Shown here piece after piece: positions 10,633 through 19,358 of a stretch of DNA of 64,000 bases. Under the pieces are notes generated by a model that was not told the DNA's origin, made no database searches, and saw only the letters and a program-made list of their open reading frames with translations. The position numbers were made by a program, and so were the translations under genes. Source of the DNA: Bauldia sp. (GTDB taxonomy: Bacteria; Pseudomonadota; Alphaproteobacteria; Rhizobiales; Kaistiaceae); the NCBI GenBank assembly GCA_026126025.1, contig JAHCJZ010000005.1:170205-234204 (forward strand), in the 5' to 3' direction. How positions within the stretch are numbered: the first letter of the stretch is position 1; the number at the start of each line of letters is the position of its first letter.

Positions 10633-10911
10633 CTACTCCACGGCCTTGCAGTAGAGCGTCGACAGCACGTCGGTGTCCGGGCTTTCGGTGACGACGCACA
10701 TGTAGAGGACGGCGCCGTCACCCGGCCCCATGCGCTGCAGGAACAGGGCGACGCCGAGCTGGGTCATGACCGAGGAAACGATGGTGTAGCCCTCGGAGAT
10801 GAGGCCGGCGACCGTAAATCCGGCCGTCGCCTTGGGCTGGGCGAGCGCGGGCATCGCGGCGGCGACGAGCGCGCCGGCGACAGCAAGCCTGCCGATCCGA
10901 CCGAGACGCAT
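10633..10911 (-). CDS. small exported protein in the nuo operon
   Basis: A 92-residue protein of unknown function with a clear signal peptide (MRLGRIGRLAVAGALVAAA, likely cleavage after AMPALA, residue about 25). The mature part (QPKATAGFTVAGLISEGYTI onward) contains two cysteines near its end and ends LYCKAVE. The ATG at 10909-10911 has GAGGG six bases upstream. It lies between the CMD gene and nuoE with a 3-base gap to nuoE. Being periplasmic, it cannot be a part of the cytoplasmic arm of complex I. Confidence 0.75.
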   Translation of the reverse strand: MRLGRIGRLAVAGALVAAAMPALAQPKATAGFTVAGLISEGYTIVSSVMTQLGVALFLQRMGPGDGAVLYMCVVTESPDTDVLSTLYCKAVE

Positions 10912-11047
10912 CAGACCCTCCCCCTCGACACCATTCCCTGACACAGGGCGAATTGACAATGCCCTGCCGACACAAGCGGAGCCTGCCCTTTTATCAGCGC
11001 CGAAGCGCTGCCGCACCCCTGTTGGAACCGTTCCACAGCGCGACGAA

Positions 11048-11061
11048 TTGACTTAGGTCAA
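11048..11061. promoter_or_regulatory. candidate FNR/FixK-type binding site
   Basis: TTGACTTAGGTCAA is a perfect TTGAC-N4-GTCAA inverted repeat, matching the TTGAY-N4-RTCAA consensus of FnrL/FixK regulators of respiration. It overlaps the 3' end of the CMD gene and precedes the small exported protein gene and nuoE by about 140 bases, so it could drive an internal promoter. No convincing -10 box was found at the expected distance. Confidence 0.35.
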
Positions 11062-11450
11062 ACGGGCGGATCGACGGCGACGCCGCGCTCGGCGAAGACT
11101 TCCTTCGCCGCCGCTATCCCGTTGAGCGCGGCAGGAAATCCGGCATAGACCGCCATCTGGATGATCGCCTCGACCACCTGGCGCGGCGTTGCCCCGACAT
11201 TGAGCGCGCCCGCGATATGGGCAAGGAGTTGCGGTCGTGCGTTGCCGAGCGCCGTCAACGCCGCCACGGTAATCAATTCCCGCTCGCGAAGGTCGAGCCC
11301 CGGCCGCGAAATCACGTCGCCGAACGCGAAATCGACGATGAATTGTCCGAGCTCGGGGGCGATGTCGGCAAGGCTCGCCGCCTGCGCTTCGGCCGCGGTC
11401 CTGTTGACCTTGTCGATGGTCTCGCGGCCGCGGCGGCTTTCGCCGCTCAC
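11058..11450 (-). CDS. carboxymuconolactone decarboxylase family protein (AhpD-like fold)
   Basis: A 130-residue protein of the CMD/AhpD-like superfamily: [20 protein letters not shown] and [19 protein letters not shown] are typical, followed by [20 protein letters not shown]. It lacks the CxxC redox pair of AhpD and is closer to the small decarboxylase-like branch (4-carboxymuconolactone decarboxylase-like); substrate unknown. The start is a GTG at 11448-11450 that overlaps the nuoD stop codon (GTGA), so it is translationally coupled to nuoD. It is an unusual guest in a nuo operon. Confidence 0.85.
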   Translation of the reverse strand: MSGESRRGRETIDKVNRTAAEAQAASLADIAPELGQFIVDFAFGDVISRPGLDLRERELITVAALTALGNARPQLLAHIAGALNVGATPRQVVEAIIQMAVYAGFPAALNGIAAAKEVFAERGVAVDPPV

Positions 11451-12637
11451 CGGTCGATCTCGCCGAACACGATGTCGAGCGAACCCAGAATCGCCGCCAC
11501 GTCCGCGAGCATGTGGCCGCGGGTCATGGTGTCCATCGCCGCAAGATGCGGGAAGCCCGGCGCCCTGATCTTGGCGCGGTACGGCCGATTCGAGCCGTCC
11601 GAGACGAGATAGACGCCGAATTCGCCCTTCGGCGCCTCGACCGCGGCGTAGACCTCGCCCGCCGGGACGTGGAAGCCCTCGGTGTACAGCTTGAAGTGGT
11701 GGATCAGCGCTTCCATCGAGCGCTTCATCTCGCCCCGCTTCGGCGGCACGATCTTGCCGTCGAGCGCCGACACCGGACCAGCGCCCTTCGGCGATTTCAG
11801 CAGCGCCACGCATTGCTGCATGATCCGCGCCGACTGCCGCATCTCCTCCATGCGGATCAGGTAGCGGTCATAGCAGTCGCCGTTCTTGCCGATGGGGATG
11901 TCAAATTCGAGGTCGGAGTAGCACTCATAGGGCTGCGAGCGGCGGAGATCCCAGGCAGCGCCCGAGCCGCGCACCATCACGCCGGAGAAGCCCCAGCGCC
12001 AGGCGTCGTCGAGGTCGACCACGCCGATATCGACGTTGCGCTGCTTGAAGATGCGGTTCCCGGTCAGGAGCCGGTCGAGGTCGGCGACCGTCTTGAGGAA
12101 CGGGTCAATGAACTTGCCGATGTCGTCGACCAGCTCCGGCGGCAGGTCCTGGTGGACGCCGCCGGGCCGGAAATACGCGGCGTGCATCCGGCTCCCCGAT
12201 GCGCGCTCATAGAACACCATCAGCCGCTCGCGCTCCTCGAAGCCCCAGAGCGGCGGCGTCAGCGCGCCGACGTCGAGCGCCTGCGTCGTGACGTTGAGGA
12301 GATGCGACAGCAGCCGGCCGATCTCGCTGTAGAGCACCCGGATCAGCTGGCCGCGATACGGCACCTCAAGGCCGAGCAGCTTCTCGACCGCCAGCGCCCA
12401 GGCATGCTCCTGGTTCATCGGCGCGACGTAGTCGAGCCGGTCGAAATAGGGCAGCGCCTGCAGGTAGGTCTTGTACTCGATCAGCTTCTCGGTCCCGCGA
12501 TGGAGGAGCCCGATATGCGGATCGACCCGCTCCACCAGCTCGCCGTCAAGCTCCACCACGAGCCGCAGCACGCCATGCGCCGCCGGGTGCTGCGGGCCGA
12601 AGTTGATGGTGAAGTTGCGGAGGTCGTGCTCAGACAT
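11447..12637 (-). CDS. nuoD: NADH-quinone oxidoreductase subunit D
   Basis: The 49 kDa subunit that lines the quinone site, 396 residues, the normal length. Landmarks are [20 protein letters not shown] at the N-terminus, [18 protein letters not shown] and the C-terminal [18 protein letters not shown]. The start MSEHDLRNF is standard. Upstream, between nuoC and nuoD, sits a four-helix-bundle element whose inverted repeat begins only 20 bases before the nuoD start and may affect its ribosome binding site. Confidence 0.98.
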   Translation of the reverse strand: MSEHDLRNFTINFGPQHPAAHGVLRLVVELDGELVERVDPHIGLLHRGTEKLIEYKTYLQALPYFDRLDYVAPMNQEHAWALAVEKLLGLEVPYRGQLIRVLYSEIGRLLSHLLNVTTQALDVGALTPPLWGFEERERLMVFYERASGSRMHAAYFRPGGVHQDLPPELVDDIGKFIDPFLKTVADLDRLLTGNRIFKQRNVDIGVVDLDDAWRWGFSGVMVRGSGAAWDLRRSQPYECYSDLEFDIPIGKNGDCYDRYLIRMEEMRQSARIMQQCVALLKSPKGAGPVSALDGKIVPPKRGEMKRSMEALIHHFKLYTEGFHVPAGEVYAAVEAPKGEFGVYLVSDGSNRPYRAKIRAPGFPHLAAMDTMTRGHMLADVAAILGSLDIVFGEIDR

Positions 12638-12656
12638 GGGACGGCTCCGCCGTCGC

Positions 12657-13094
12657 GTGAATGGTGAATGGTGAATGGTGAATGGTCACACGGTCGGCCG
12701 ATCGAGCGACCGAACGAATGTGACTAGCCGCTTGCCTAGCCGCTCGCAAAGCAACCCAAGCTGCTCCGCCCTGTCCGGGGCGAGAAGACCGACCCGAGCG
12801 CTGAGAAGAGCGTGGGTTTCCAATTCCTTGAGCGATCCCTGTGCGATGCGAAGAAACTGAATAAACGATCGGCGTTGAGCGCGGCCAAAGCCCTCGGCGA
12901 TGTTGGCGGGAATGGAAGCAGAGCATCGCCGCATTTGTGCCGCCATGCCAAACGTTTCCTCGCGCGGGAAGTCCCGCGTGAGCCGATACACAAGCTCCGC
13001 AACATCCATCGCCTCTCTCCAGACGATGAGATCGCGGTAGTCCCGTATCGAGTCGGGTTTGTCGTCCATTCACCATTCACTATTCACCATTCAC
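12657..13094. mobile_element. four-helix-bundle protein element with 28 bp terminal inverted repeats
   Basis: A 438-base unit inserted between nuoC and nuoD. Its left end is four tandem copies of GTGAATG (12657-12684) and its right end four copies of the reverse complement CATTCAC (13067-13094, one copy TATTCAC), so the ends form 28 bp inverted repeats with 27 matches. The only gene inside encodes a 23S rRNA intervening-sequence-like (S23) protein. The right repeat supplies both the start codon of that gene and the stop codon of nuoC. No transposase is present, so any mobility would need an outside enzyme. Confidence 0.75.
12686..13069 (-). CDS. four helix bundle protein (S23 / 23S rRNA intervening-sequence protein family)
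   Basis: A 127-residue protein of the S23 family, recognised from DLIVWREAMDVAELVYRLT, FPREETFGMAAQMRRCSASI, PANIAEGFGRAQRRSFIQFL and KELETHALLSARVGL. Members form pentameric four-helix bundles; they are found in rRNA intervening sequences and as stand-alone genes, with no settled function. The gene lies in the nuo operon on the same strand, between nuoC and nuoD, and its start codon is part of the flanking repeat. No reverse transcriptase or template repeat is near, so it is not part of a diversity-generating retroelement. Confidence 0.9.
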   Translation of the reverse strand: MDDKPDSIRDYRDLIVWREAMDVAELVYRLTRDFPREETFGMAAQMRRCSASIPANIAEGFGRAQRRSFIQFLRIAQGSLKELETHALLSARVGLLAPDRAEQLGLLCERLGKRLVTFVRSLDRPTV

Positions 13095-13693
13095 TGCGAC
13101 TTCTTCTCGTCGCCCGGCAACGTGTACTCCGCGCCCTCCCAGGGGGAGAGGAAGTCGAAGTCGCGGTATTCCTGCGGGAGATGGACCGTATCGTAAACGA
13201 CACGCCTCTGGGCATCGTCGTAGTGGACCTCGACATAGCCCGTCAGTGGGAAGTCCTTGCGGAGCGGGTAACCCTCGAAGCCGTAGTCGGTGAGGATGCG
13301 GCGAAGGTCCGGGTGGCCGTCGAAGAGGATGCCGTAGAGGTCATAGGCCTCGCGCTCGAACCAGTCGGCGCCGGCGAAGACCGGCACCAGCGACGGCACC
13401 GGCGTGTCGGCGTCGGTCGTGACCTTGAGGCGCAGCCTGAGGTTCTGGGTCGGGCTGAGGAAGTGGTAGACGACGTCGAACCGCTCGGCGCGCGCCGGAT
13501 AGTCGACGCCGCAAATGTCGATCAGCGACACGAAGGCGAGCTTCGGGTCGTCGCGCAGCGTCCGCGCCACCGGCGCGATCTTGTCGCGGGCGATCGTCAG
13601 CGTCAGCTCGCCAAAGGCGAGCTGGCGGTCCAGGACTGCGGTCGGATGCGTGAACGCCAGGATTTCGGCGATTTCGTCGAGCGCTTCATCCAT
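13091..13693 (-). CDS. nuoC: NADH-quinone oxidoreductase subunit C
   Basis: The 30 kDa subunit, about 200 residues, not fused to NuoD. The diagnostic loop is [20 protein letters not shown] followed by [21 protein letters not shown] prefer the ATG at 13691-13693 ([12 protein letters not shown]); a start ten codons upstream is possible. The stop codon TGA lies inside the terminal repeat of the four-helix-bundle element, so the last residues (DEKKSQ) may not be the ancestral ending. The gap to nuoB holds a palindromic repeat. Confidence 0.96.
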   Translation of the reverse strand: MDEALDEIAEILAFTHPTAVLDRQLAFGELTLTIARDKIAPVARTLRDDPKLAFVSLIDICGVDYPARAERFDVVYHFLSPTQNLRLRLKVTTDADTPVPSLVPVFAGADWFEREAYDLYGILFDGHPDLRRILTDYGFEGYPLRKDFPLTGYVEVHYDDAQRRVVYDTVHLPQEYRDFDFLSPWEGAEYTLPGDEKKSQ

Positions 13694-13748
13694 GACCGGC
13701 TCGCAAGCTCGACACGATCCCAACCGTTGCGTCAGACACCACCTCCCT

Positions 13749-13831
13749 CGTCACCCCGGCGAAGGCCGGGGTCCAGGGCAATGGAGCGCAGAACAAGCGG
13801 CTCCTGGATTCCGGCCTTCGCCGGAATGACG
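13749..13831. repeat. 83 bp palindromic repeat element, copy 1 (nuoB-nuoC gap)
   Basis: Begins CGTCACCCCGGCGAAGGCCG and ends with CCGGCCTTCGCCGGAATGACG, two hairpins joined by a variable middle of about 30 bases. Three other copies lie at 35428-35510, 56830-56912 and 60672-60756, in the reverse orientation. It sits in the 258-base gap between nuoB and nuoC, which holds no gene. Confidence 0.85.
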
Positions 13832-13951
13832 AAAAGAACGGAAGCGATATGGAACCCTGAGTGAGCGCCCGGCTAGGAGCCTCCGGCGAGCTGTTGTCGG
13901 TGCGCACGCGGGGGACCAGCGGGACGATCGCGGCTCGTTGTTCGATCATGG

Positions 13952-14530
13952 CTAGCGCTCGATCGTACCGGTGCGGCGGATCTTCCGCTGCAGGAGGAGG
14001 ACGCCGTAGAGCAGCGCCTCCGCGGTCGGCGGGCAGCCGGGGACGTAGATGTCGACCGGCACGATGCGGTCGCAGCCGCGGACCACGGCGTAGGAATAGT
14101 GGTAGTAGCCGCCGCCATTGGCGCAGGAGCCCATGGAGATCACGTAGCGCGGCTCCGGCATCTGGTCGTAGACCTTGCGGAGCGCGGGGGCCATCTTGTT
14201 GGTCAGCGTGCCGGCGACGATCATCACGTCGGACTGGCGCGGCGAGGCCCGCGGCGCGAAGCCGAAGCGCTCCGCGTCGTATCGCGGCATCGACATCTGC
14301 ATCATCTCGACCGCGCAGCAGGCAAGGCCGAAGGTCATCCACATCAGCGAACCGGTGCGCGCCCAGTTGATGAGGTCGTCCGTCGCGGTGACGAGGAAGC
14401 CCTTGTCGGCGAGCTCGGCATTGAGCTCCTTGAACACCGGGTCGTCGGCGCCGACCGGCCTGCCGGTCCGCGGATCGAGCGCGCCGGTCGGGCGCGGGGC
14501 AACGAGCGTGCCGTCAGCGGTCAATCCCAT
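13952..14530 (-). CDS. nuoB: NADH-quinone oxidoreductase subunit B
   Basis: Carries cluster N2, the last iron-sulfur centre before quinone; 192 residues. Ligands are visible in [13 protein letters not shown] (tandem cysteines), [20 protein letters not shown] and [14 protein letters not shown]. The ATG at 14528-14530 overlaps the 3' end of nuoA, as is usual. Longer in-frame starts lie inside nuoA and are not preferred. Confidence 0.97.
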   Translation of the reverse strand: MGLTADGTLVAPRPTGALDPRTGRPVGADDPVFKELNAELADKGFLVTATDDLINWARTGSLMWMTFGLACCAVEMMQMSMPRYDAERFGFAPRASPRQSDVMIVAGTLTNKMAPALRKVYDQMPEPRYVISMGSCANGGGYYHYSYAVVRGCDRIVPVDIYVPGCPPTAEALLYGVLLLQRKIRRTGTIER

Positions 14531-14886
14531 TCGAGCGCTCCCTTCTTCCACTCATAGACGAAGCCGATGGTGAGGACGCCGAGGAAGATCATCATCGACC
14601 AGAAGCCGAACCAGCCGAGGTCGCCGAACGAAACCGCCCACGGGAACAGGAACGCCACTTCAAGGTCGAAGATGATGAAGAGGATCGCGACGAGGTAGAA
14701 GCGGATGTCGAATTTCATGCGGGCGTCGTCGAACGGCGCGAAGCCGCATTCATAGGCCGACAGCTTCTCGGGATCGGGGTTCTTGTAGGCGACGATGAAC
14801 GGCGCGATCAGCAGCGCAAGGCCGATCACCAGCGCCACGCCGATGAACACCACCAGCGGCAGGTAGGATTCCAGCAGCGCTTCCAA
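14521..14886 (-). CDS. nuoA: NADH-quinone oxidoreductase subunit A
   Basis: Three-helix membrane subunit A, 121 residues. The loop [20 protein letters not shown] holds the conserved cysteine of the quinone-channel loop. I assign a TTG start at 14884-14886 giving (M)[15 protein letters not shown], because GGAGGG lies nine bases upstream and the length then matches the family; longer ORFs from GTG lack this support. First gene of the nuo operon. Confidence 0.94.
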   Translation of the reverse strand: MEALLESYLPLVVFIGVALVIGLALLIAPFIVAYKNPDPEKLSAYECGFAPFDDARMKFDIRFYLVAILFIIFDLEVAFLFPWAVSFGDLGWFGFWSMMIFLGVLTIGFVYEWKKGALEWD

Positions 14887-15055
14887 ACCGTCTTTCCCTC
14901 CACGCCGCGCCGGCCGCACCCGTCGGCCTGCTGACGCCCCTCCCCGACCGAAGCCTTCGTTCGATCCCGCCCGGGCGTCAAGCCGGGCGTCGCACCTATG
15001 CTATCGCCGGCCGTCGATCAAGCGGCATGCGGCATGTCGCCCCTTCGGCGCGGGT
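14887..15055 (-). promoter_or_regulatory. upstream region of the nuo operon
   Basis: The 169 bases between nuoA and the 3' end of the diguanylate cyclase gene, which runs in the same direction. It must hold the nuo promoter unless transcription reads through. It contains an imperfect hairpin around 14969-14990 (gcccgggcgtcaagccgggc) that could end the upstream transcript. No clear -35/-10 pair was recognised. Confidence 0.4.
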
Positions 15056-16666
15056 TCAGGAAACGAGCGTCAGCCGGTCCTCGTGCCGGGCGACCCGGTT
15101 GCGCCCGCCGCGCTTGGCGGCATAGAGCGCGGCGTCGGCGGCGTGCACGAGCGTCTCGGCAGCGGCTCCCGGAACGATGCGCAGCGACGCCACGCCGATG
15201 CTGGCGGAGACATGCCCGCCCTCACCGTCCTGATGCGCAATCGCCATCGCGGCGATCGCAGCCCGGATTTCCTCCGCGATCGCCGCCGCGTCGGCGAGGC
15301 CGCATTCGGGCAGGAGCAGCGAGAACTCCTCGCCGCCGGTTCGCGCCGCGAGGTCGCCGGGACGCCGCGAAAAGGCGCGGAGCGTGGCGGCGACCTGCCG
15401 GAGGCAGTCGTCGCCGGCGAGATGGCCGTAGCGGTCGTTGAACCGTTTGAAATGGTCGATGTCGACCATGATGAGCGACATCGGCGCGCGCTTGCGGGCG
15501 CAGCGCGCCGTCTCCACCACGAGCTGCTCGTCGAAGCGCCGGCGGTTGGCAAGGCCCGTCATGCCGTCGGTCGCCGCAAGGTCGTGGAGCCGGGCGTTCG
15601 CGGCGCGAAGCTCGGCGTCCTGCGCGGCAAGCCGATCAGCCATGGCACTAAACGACCGCCCCAGGGCCGCGAATTCCGGGACGAAGCGGCTGGTGTCGAC
15701 GCGGGCGGTGAGGTCACCTCCGCCGAACCGGCCCGCCTCGTGCGAGATCATCCTGAGCGGCCGAAGGACGAAGGTCTGCCCACCGAACCACACCAGGAGG
15801 CCGCAGAGGATCCCCATGCCAAGGAAGGCCAGCGCCGAGATCCAGATGTCGGCATTGGCCGCCGCGACGATCGCGCTCTCCTCGCGCAGCACCGCGACCA
15901 TGCCGCCGGTCGCCTCCAGCGGGGCGTAGGCGACGACGCGCGTCCTGCCGTCGAATGCCCGGGTGCGGCCGAGCCCGCTCGGCGCCACGGCGAACGCGCC
16001 CTCGTCGAGGGTGGTGCCGACCGCGGTGCCGGGAAGGCCGGGTGAGACGATCACCGTGCCGTTCCGGTCGAGGAGGAGTATGTCCGCCGCACCGCTCTCG
16101 GTCTGCTGGGCGAGCCGCGCCAGCCAGCCGAGGTCGATGCTCGCGATCACCACCGATTGCGGCCGGCCGTCGACGAGCCGCGGCATCGCCGCGGCAAGGC
16201 GCGGCATGCCGGTCTGCCGGCTGATGAGGTAGTCGCTGAGGGTGAAGGCGCCCGTCTCCAGCGCCGCGCGGAAATAGGGCCGGTCGGCGAGATTGACGGC
16301 CACCGCCGATGCAGGCGCCACGCAGGTGACGTCGCCGCTGAGGCTGACGACGGCGACGCTGCCGAGCCAGACGAGGTCGTCGAGGATCTGCTGGAAGGGC
16401 TCGCGGCAGGCCGTTTCCGACGCGCTCGCGGCCTCAGGGAGGCGCACCGCCTGGCTGAGGACCACCCTCGTGTCGGTGAAGAGCGTGTTGTGCCGCTCGG
16501 CGACGCGGTTGGCGCGATCGAGGAGGCCGATCTCGGCCGCCAGGATCGCATCGTTCCGGTCGTGCTCGATCTGCCTCAGCCGGTCGGCTCCGAGCACGAT
16601 CGAAGCAAACGCCATGAGGAGAAGGAGATTGGCCCGCAGGCCGAGGCGAAAGAGCGGAGCGAGCAC
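15056..16666 (-). CDS. membrane-bound diguanylate cyclase (dCache-HAMP-GGDEF)
   Basis: A 536-residue protein predicted to make cyclic di-GMP. It has an N-terminal membrane helix (residues about 10-28), a periplasmic sensor region of dCache type (about 29-280; PYFRAALETGAFTLSDYLIS is typical), a second membrane helix (about 285-305), a HAMP region (LRPLRMISHEAGRFGGGDL) and a C-terminal GGDEF domain with the active motif TGGEEFSLLLP. An inhibitory RxxD site is not evident. The start is GTG at 16664-16666 with only a weak ribosome site. The ligand cannot be told from the sequence. Confidence 0.93.
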   Translation of the reverse strand: MLAPLFRLGLRANLLLLMAFASIVLGADRLRQIEHDRNDAILAAEIGLLDRANRVAERHNTLFTDTRVVLSQAVRLPEAASASETACREPFQQILDDLVWLGSVAVVSLSGDVTCVAPASAVAVNLADRPYFRAALETGAFTLSDYLISRQTGMPRLAAAMPRLVDGRPQSVVIASIDLGWLARLAQQTESGAADILLLDRNGTVIVSPGLPGTAVGTTLDEGAFAVAPSGLGRTRAFDGRTRVVAYAPLEATGGMVAVLREESAIVAAANADIWISALAFLGMGILCGLLVWFGGQTFVLRPLRMISHEAGRFGGGDLTARVDTSRFVPEFAALGRSFSAMADRLAAQDAELRAANARLHDLAATDGMTGLANRRRFDEQLVVETARCARKRAPMSLIMVDIDHFKRFNDRYGHLAGDDCLRQVAATLRAFSRRPGDLAARTGGEEFSLLLPECGLADAAAIAEEIRAAIAAMAIAHQDGEGGHVSASIGVASLRIVPGAAAETLVHAADAALYAAKRGGRNRVARHEDRLTLVS

Positions 16667-16751
16667 GGCCGGGGGAGCCTCACGGTGTCCGTCGAGGCTC
16701 GATACATCACCAGTGCTTTCGAAAGACGCGACGGAATCGGCGGCTTTTTAG

Positions 16752-18401
16752 TCAGGCGACGCGGGAGATGTCGGGCACCGCGGCCAGAAGCATCTGCGTA
16801 TATTCGTGTTTCGGGTCGTCGAAGAGCGCGTCCACCGGCCGTTCCTCGACCAGTGCGCCGCGATGCATCACCCCGACATGGTCGGCCATCTGCCGGACGA
16901 CCGCGAGGTTGTGGGAGATGAGGAGATAGGTCAGGCCGAACTCGCGCTGCAGCTCCTGCATCAGGTCGAGCACCTGCGCCTGCACCGAGACGTCGAGCGC
17001 CGAGGTCGGCTCGTCGCAGACGATGAATTCCGGCCGGCTCGACAGTGCGCGGGCGATCGCGATGCGCTGCCGCTGCCCGCCGGAGAATTCGTGCGGAAAG
17101 CGCCGCAGCGCCGCGGGGTCGAGGCGCACCCGCCGCAAGAGCTCCGCGACGCGATCCTCGGTCTCGCTACGCCCCTCGGCGAGCTTCAGCGCCCGCATCG
17201 GCTCGGCGATGATATCCCCCACCCGCCAACGCGGATTGAGGCTGGCGTACGGGTCCTGGAAGATCATCTGCACCCGGCGCCGGCGGTAGCGCTCACCCTC
17301 GCGGCCGTCCCAGATGTCGTGGCCGGAAAGGAGAACCGTTCCGGCGGTCGGCCGCAGCAGGCCGACCATGGTCCAGGCGCAGGTCGACTTGCCGGACCCC
17401 GATTCCCCCACCAGCCCGAACGTCGTGCCGCGCGCGACGGTGAACGACACGTCCTTCACGGCGTGCAGCACCTCTTCCTTGCGACCGAGGAGCCGCTGCA
17501 GCGGACCGCGGCGCGTCAGGACGAAGTCGCGGCTGAGACCGCGGACCTCGACGAGCGGCGCGGCGTCAGGCACCCCCGCCGGCGCGGTGGCCGGCGCGCC
17601 ATGGAGGCGGCGGATCGACGGGATCGCCTCGATCAGCCGCACCGTGTAGGGCTCGCGCGGCCGCTTGATGATGTCGCCGACCGATCCCGTTTCCACGATG
17701 CGCCCGTGATGCATCACCACCACGCGCGCGGCGGTCTCGGCGATGACGCCCATGTCGTGAGAGATGAGGAGCACCGCCGCGCCGTGGCTGGTGCACAGGC
17801 GCTTCAGCACCGCGATGATCTGCGCCTGGACCGAGACGTCGAGCGCCGAGGTCGGCTCGTCGGCGATGACCAGCTCGGGCTCCCCGGCGATCGCCAGCGC
17901 GATCACCACCCGCTGCCGCATCCCGCCCGAGAACTGGTGCGGGTAGGAATCGAGCCGCTCTCCGGCGCGCGGGATGCCCGCCTCGGTCAGGAGGTCGACC
18001 GCCCGCTGACGCGCCTCCGCCGGCGTCAGCGGCAGGTGGCGGCGGATCGTCTCGGTCAGCTGGCGGCCGATCGTGAAGAGCGGGTTGAGGCTAGTCAGCG
18101 GGTCCTGGAACACCATGCCGATGCGCTTGCCGCGCAGCCGCTCGCGCTTCGCCTCGGGCAGATTGTCGATGCGGCTCCCGGCGAGATGAATCTCGCCGCG
18201 GGTAATCCGGCCGGGCGGCTCGATCAGGCCGATGATCGCCGCCCCGGTCATCGACTTGCCGGCGCCGGATTCGCCGACCACGCCGAGGATTTCGCCGGGG
18301 GCGATGTCGAAGGAGATGCCGTCGACCGCGCGGAACGTCTCGCCGCGCCGGGGGAACTCGACCACCAGGTCGCGGACGGAGAGGAGCGGCGTTTCCGTCA
18401 T
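16752..18401 (-). CDS. peptide-type ABC transporter, fused double ATP-binding protein
   Basis: A 549-residue protein that joins two ATPase modules, equivalent to DppD and DppF in one chain. Module 1 (residues about 5-265) has Walker [12 protein letters not shown], signature FSGGMRQRV and Walker [13 protein letters not shown]; module 2 (about 290-549) has [20 protein letters not shown] and [12 protein letters not shown]. The oligopeptide/dipeptide C-terminal region is present after each. It powers import with the two permeases upstream. The ATG overlaps the stop of the permease gene (ATGA), showing translational coupling. Confidence 0.95.
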   Translation of the reverse strand: MTETPLLSVRDLVVEFPRRGETFRAVDGISFDIAPGEILGVVGESGAGKSMTGAAIIGLIEPPGRITRGEIHLAGSRIDNLPEAKRERLRGKRIGMVFQDPLTSLNPLFTIGRQLTETIRRHLPLTPAEARQRAVDLLTEAGIPRAGERLDSYPHQFSGGMRQRVVIALAIAGEPELVIADEPTSALDVSVQAQIIAVLKRLCTSHGAAVLLISHDMGVIAETAARVVVMHHGRIVETGSVGDIIKRPREPYTVRLIEAIPSIRRLHGAPATAPAGVPDAAPLVEVRGLSRDFVLTRRGPLQRLLGRKEEVLHAVKDVSFTVARGTTFGLVGESGSGKSTCAWTMVGLLRPTAGTVLLSGHDIWDGREGERYRRRRVQMIFQDPYASLNPRWRVGDIIAEPMRALKLAEGRSETEDRVAELLRRVRLDPAALRRFPHEFSGGQRQRIAIARALSSRPEFIVCDEPTSALDVSVQAQVLDLMQELQREFGLTYLLISHNLAVVRQMADHVGVMHRGALVEERPVDALFDDPKHEYTQMLLAAVPDISRVA

Positions 18402-19354
18402 CGCCTCAGCTTGGGATTGAGGGCGTCGCGGAGCCAGTCGCCGAGGAGGTTGACCGACAGCGCCAGCAGCACCAGCGCCACCGCCGGGAACAGCACGATC
18501 CACCACTCGCCCGAGAACATGAACTGCTGGCCGGTGCGGATCAGCGTGCCGAGCGAGGGCTGCGTCGGCGGCACGCCGACGCCGAGATAAGAGAGCGTCG
18601 CCTCCTCGATGATCGCGAGCGCGAGGCCGATCGTGGCGATGACGAGGACCGGCCCGAGCACGTTGGGAAGGACATGGCGGAAGAGGATCGAGATCGGCCG
18701 GACGCCCATGATGCGCGCGGCCGCGACATATTCCCTGCGGCGCTCGACCAGCGTCGCGCCGCGCACCGTGCGGGCGAACTGCGCCCAGTTGGCGAGGCCG
18801 ATCGCAATGATCAGCACCCACACGGCAGCGTTCTGCTGCTGCGCCGGCGGGATCAGGCCGCGCGCGATGCCGAAGATCAGGAGCGCGATCAGGATCGCCG
18901 GGAAGCTCAGCTGGATGTCGGCGATGCGCATGATCGCGGCGTCGACGAAGCCGCCGAGATAGCCCGCGATCAGCCCGAGGCCGACGCCGAGGCCGGCCGC
19001 GAGCACCGTCGCGGAGAAGCCGACGAACAGCGACAGCCGCGAGCCGTACATGATCGTCGACAGCATGTCGCGGCCCTGATTGTCCGCGCCGAGGAGGAAA
19101 TAGTGGCCGGCGAAGGAGGTCGAATCGGGCGGCGTGAAGCCGTCCATCAAATTGAGCGTCGCCGGGTCGAACGGGGTGTAGGGCGCGAGCCACGGCGCGA
19201 GGATCGCCGCCAGGATCAGCACCGTCGCCACGATCGACGAGACGATCGCCACCGGCGAGCGGAGATAGGACCACAGGAGGTCGCTGCGGGCGAAGCGCTG
19301 GAAGCGCGTGGGCTGCGGCGCCGACTGCGGGGCGGGTTCGACGGCGTCGGTCAT
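18398..19354 (-). CDS. peptide-type ABC transporter permease (DppC-like)
   Basis: A 318-residue inner-membrane permease with about six hydrophobic helices and an N-terminal OppC-type domain. The EAA loop that contacts the ATPase is visible as RREYVAAARIMGVRPISILF, and LGADNQGRDMLSTIMYGSRL is typical of DppC/OppC. It follows the DppB-like permease after four bases. Confidence 0.94.
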   Translation of the reverse strand: MTDAVEPAPQSAPQPTRFQRFARSDLLWSYLRSPVAIVSSIVATVLILAAILAPWLAPYTPFDPATLNLMDGFTPPDSTSFAGHYFLLGADNQGRDMLSTIMYGSRLSLFVGFSATVLAAGLGVGLGLIAGYLGGFVDAAIMRIADIQLSFPAILIALLIFGIARGLIPPAQQQNAAVWVLIIAIGLANWAQFARTVRGATLVERRREYVAAARIMGVRPISILFRHVLPNVLGPVLVIATIGLALAIIEEATLSYLGVGVPPTQPSLGTLIRTGQQFMFSGEWWIVLFPAVALVLLALSVNLLGDWLRDALNPKLRR

Positions 19355-19358
19355 CGCC

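Noticed and set aside
12686..13069. Four-helix-bundle protein as the Avd component of a diversity-generating retroelement
   Set aside because: No reverse transcriptase, template repeat or variable repeat is near; the sequence fits S23-type proteins and is bounded by its own inverted repeats.
13749..13831. Palindromic 83 bp elements as CRISPR repeats
   Set aside because: The copies are single, dispersed over 47 kb and not separated by spacers; no cas genes are present.
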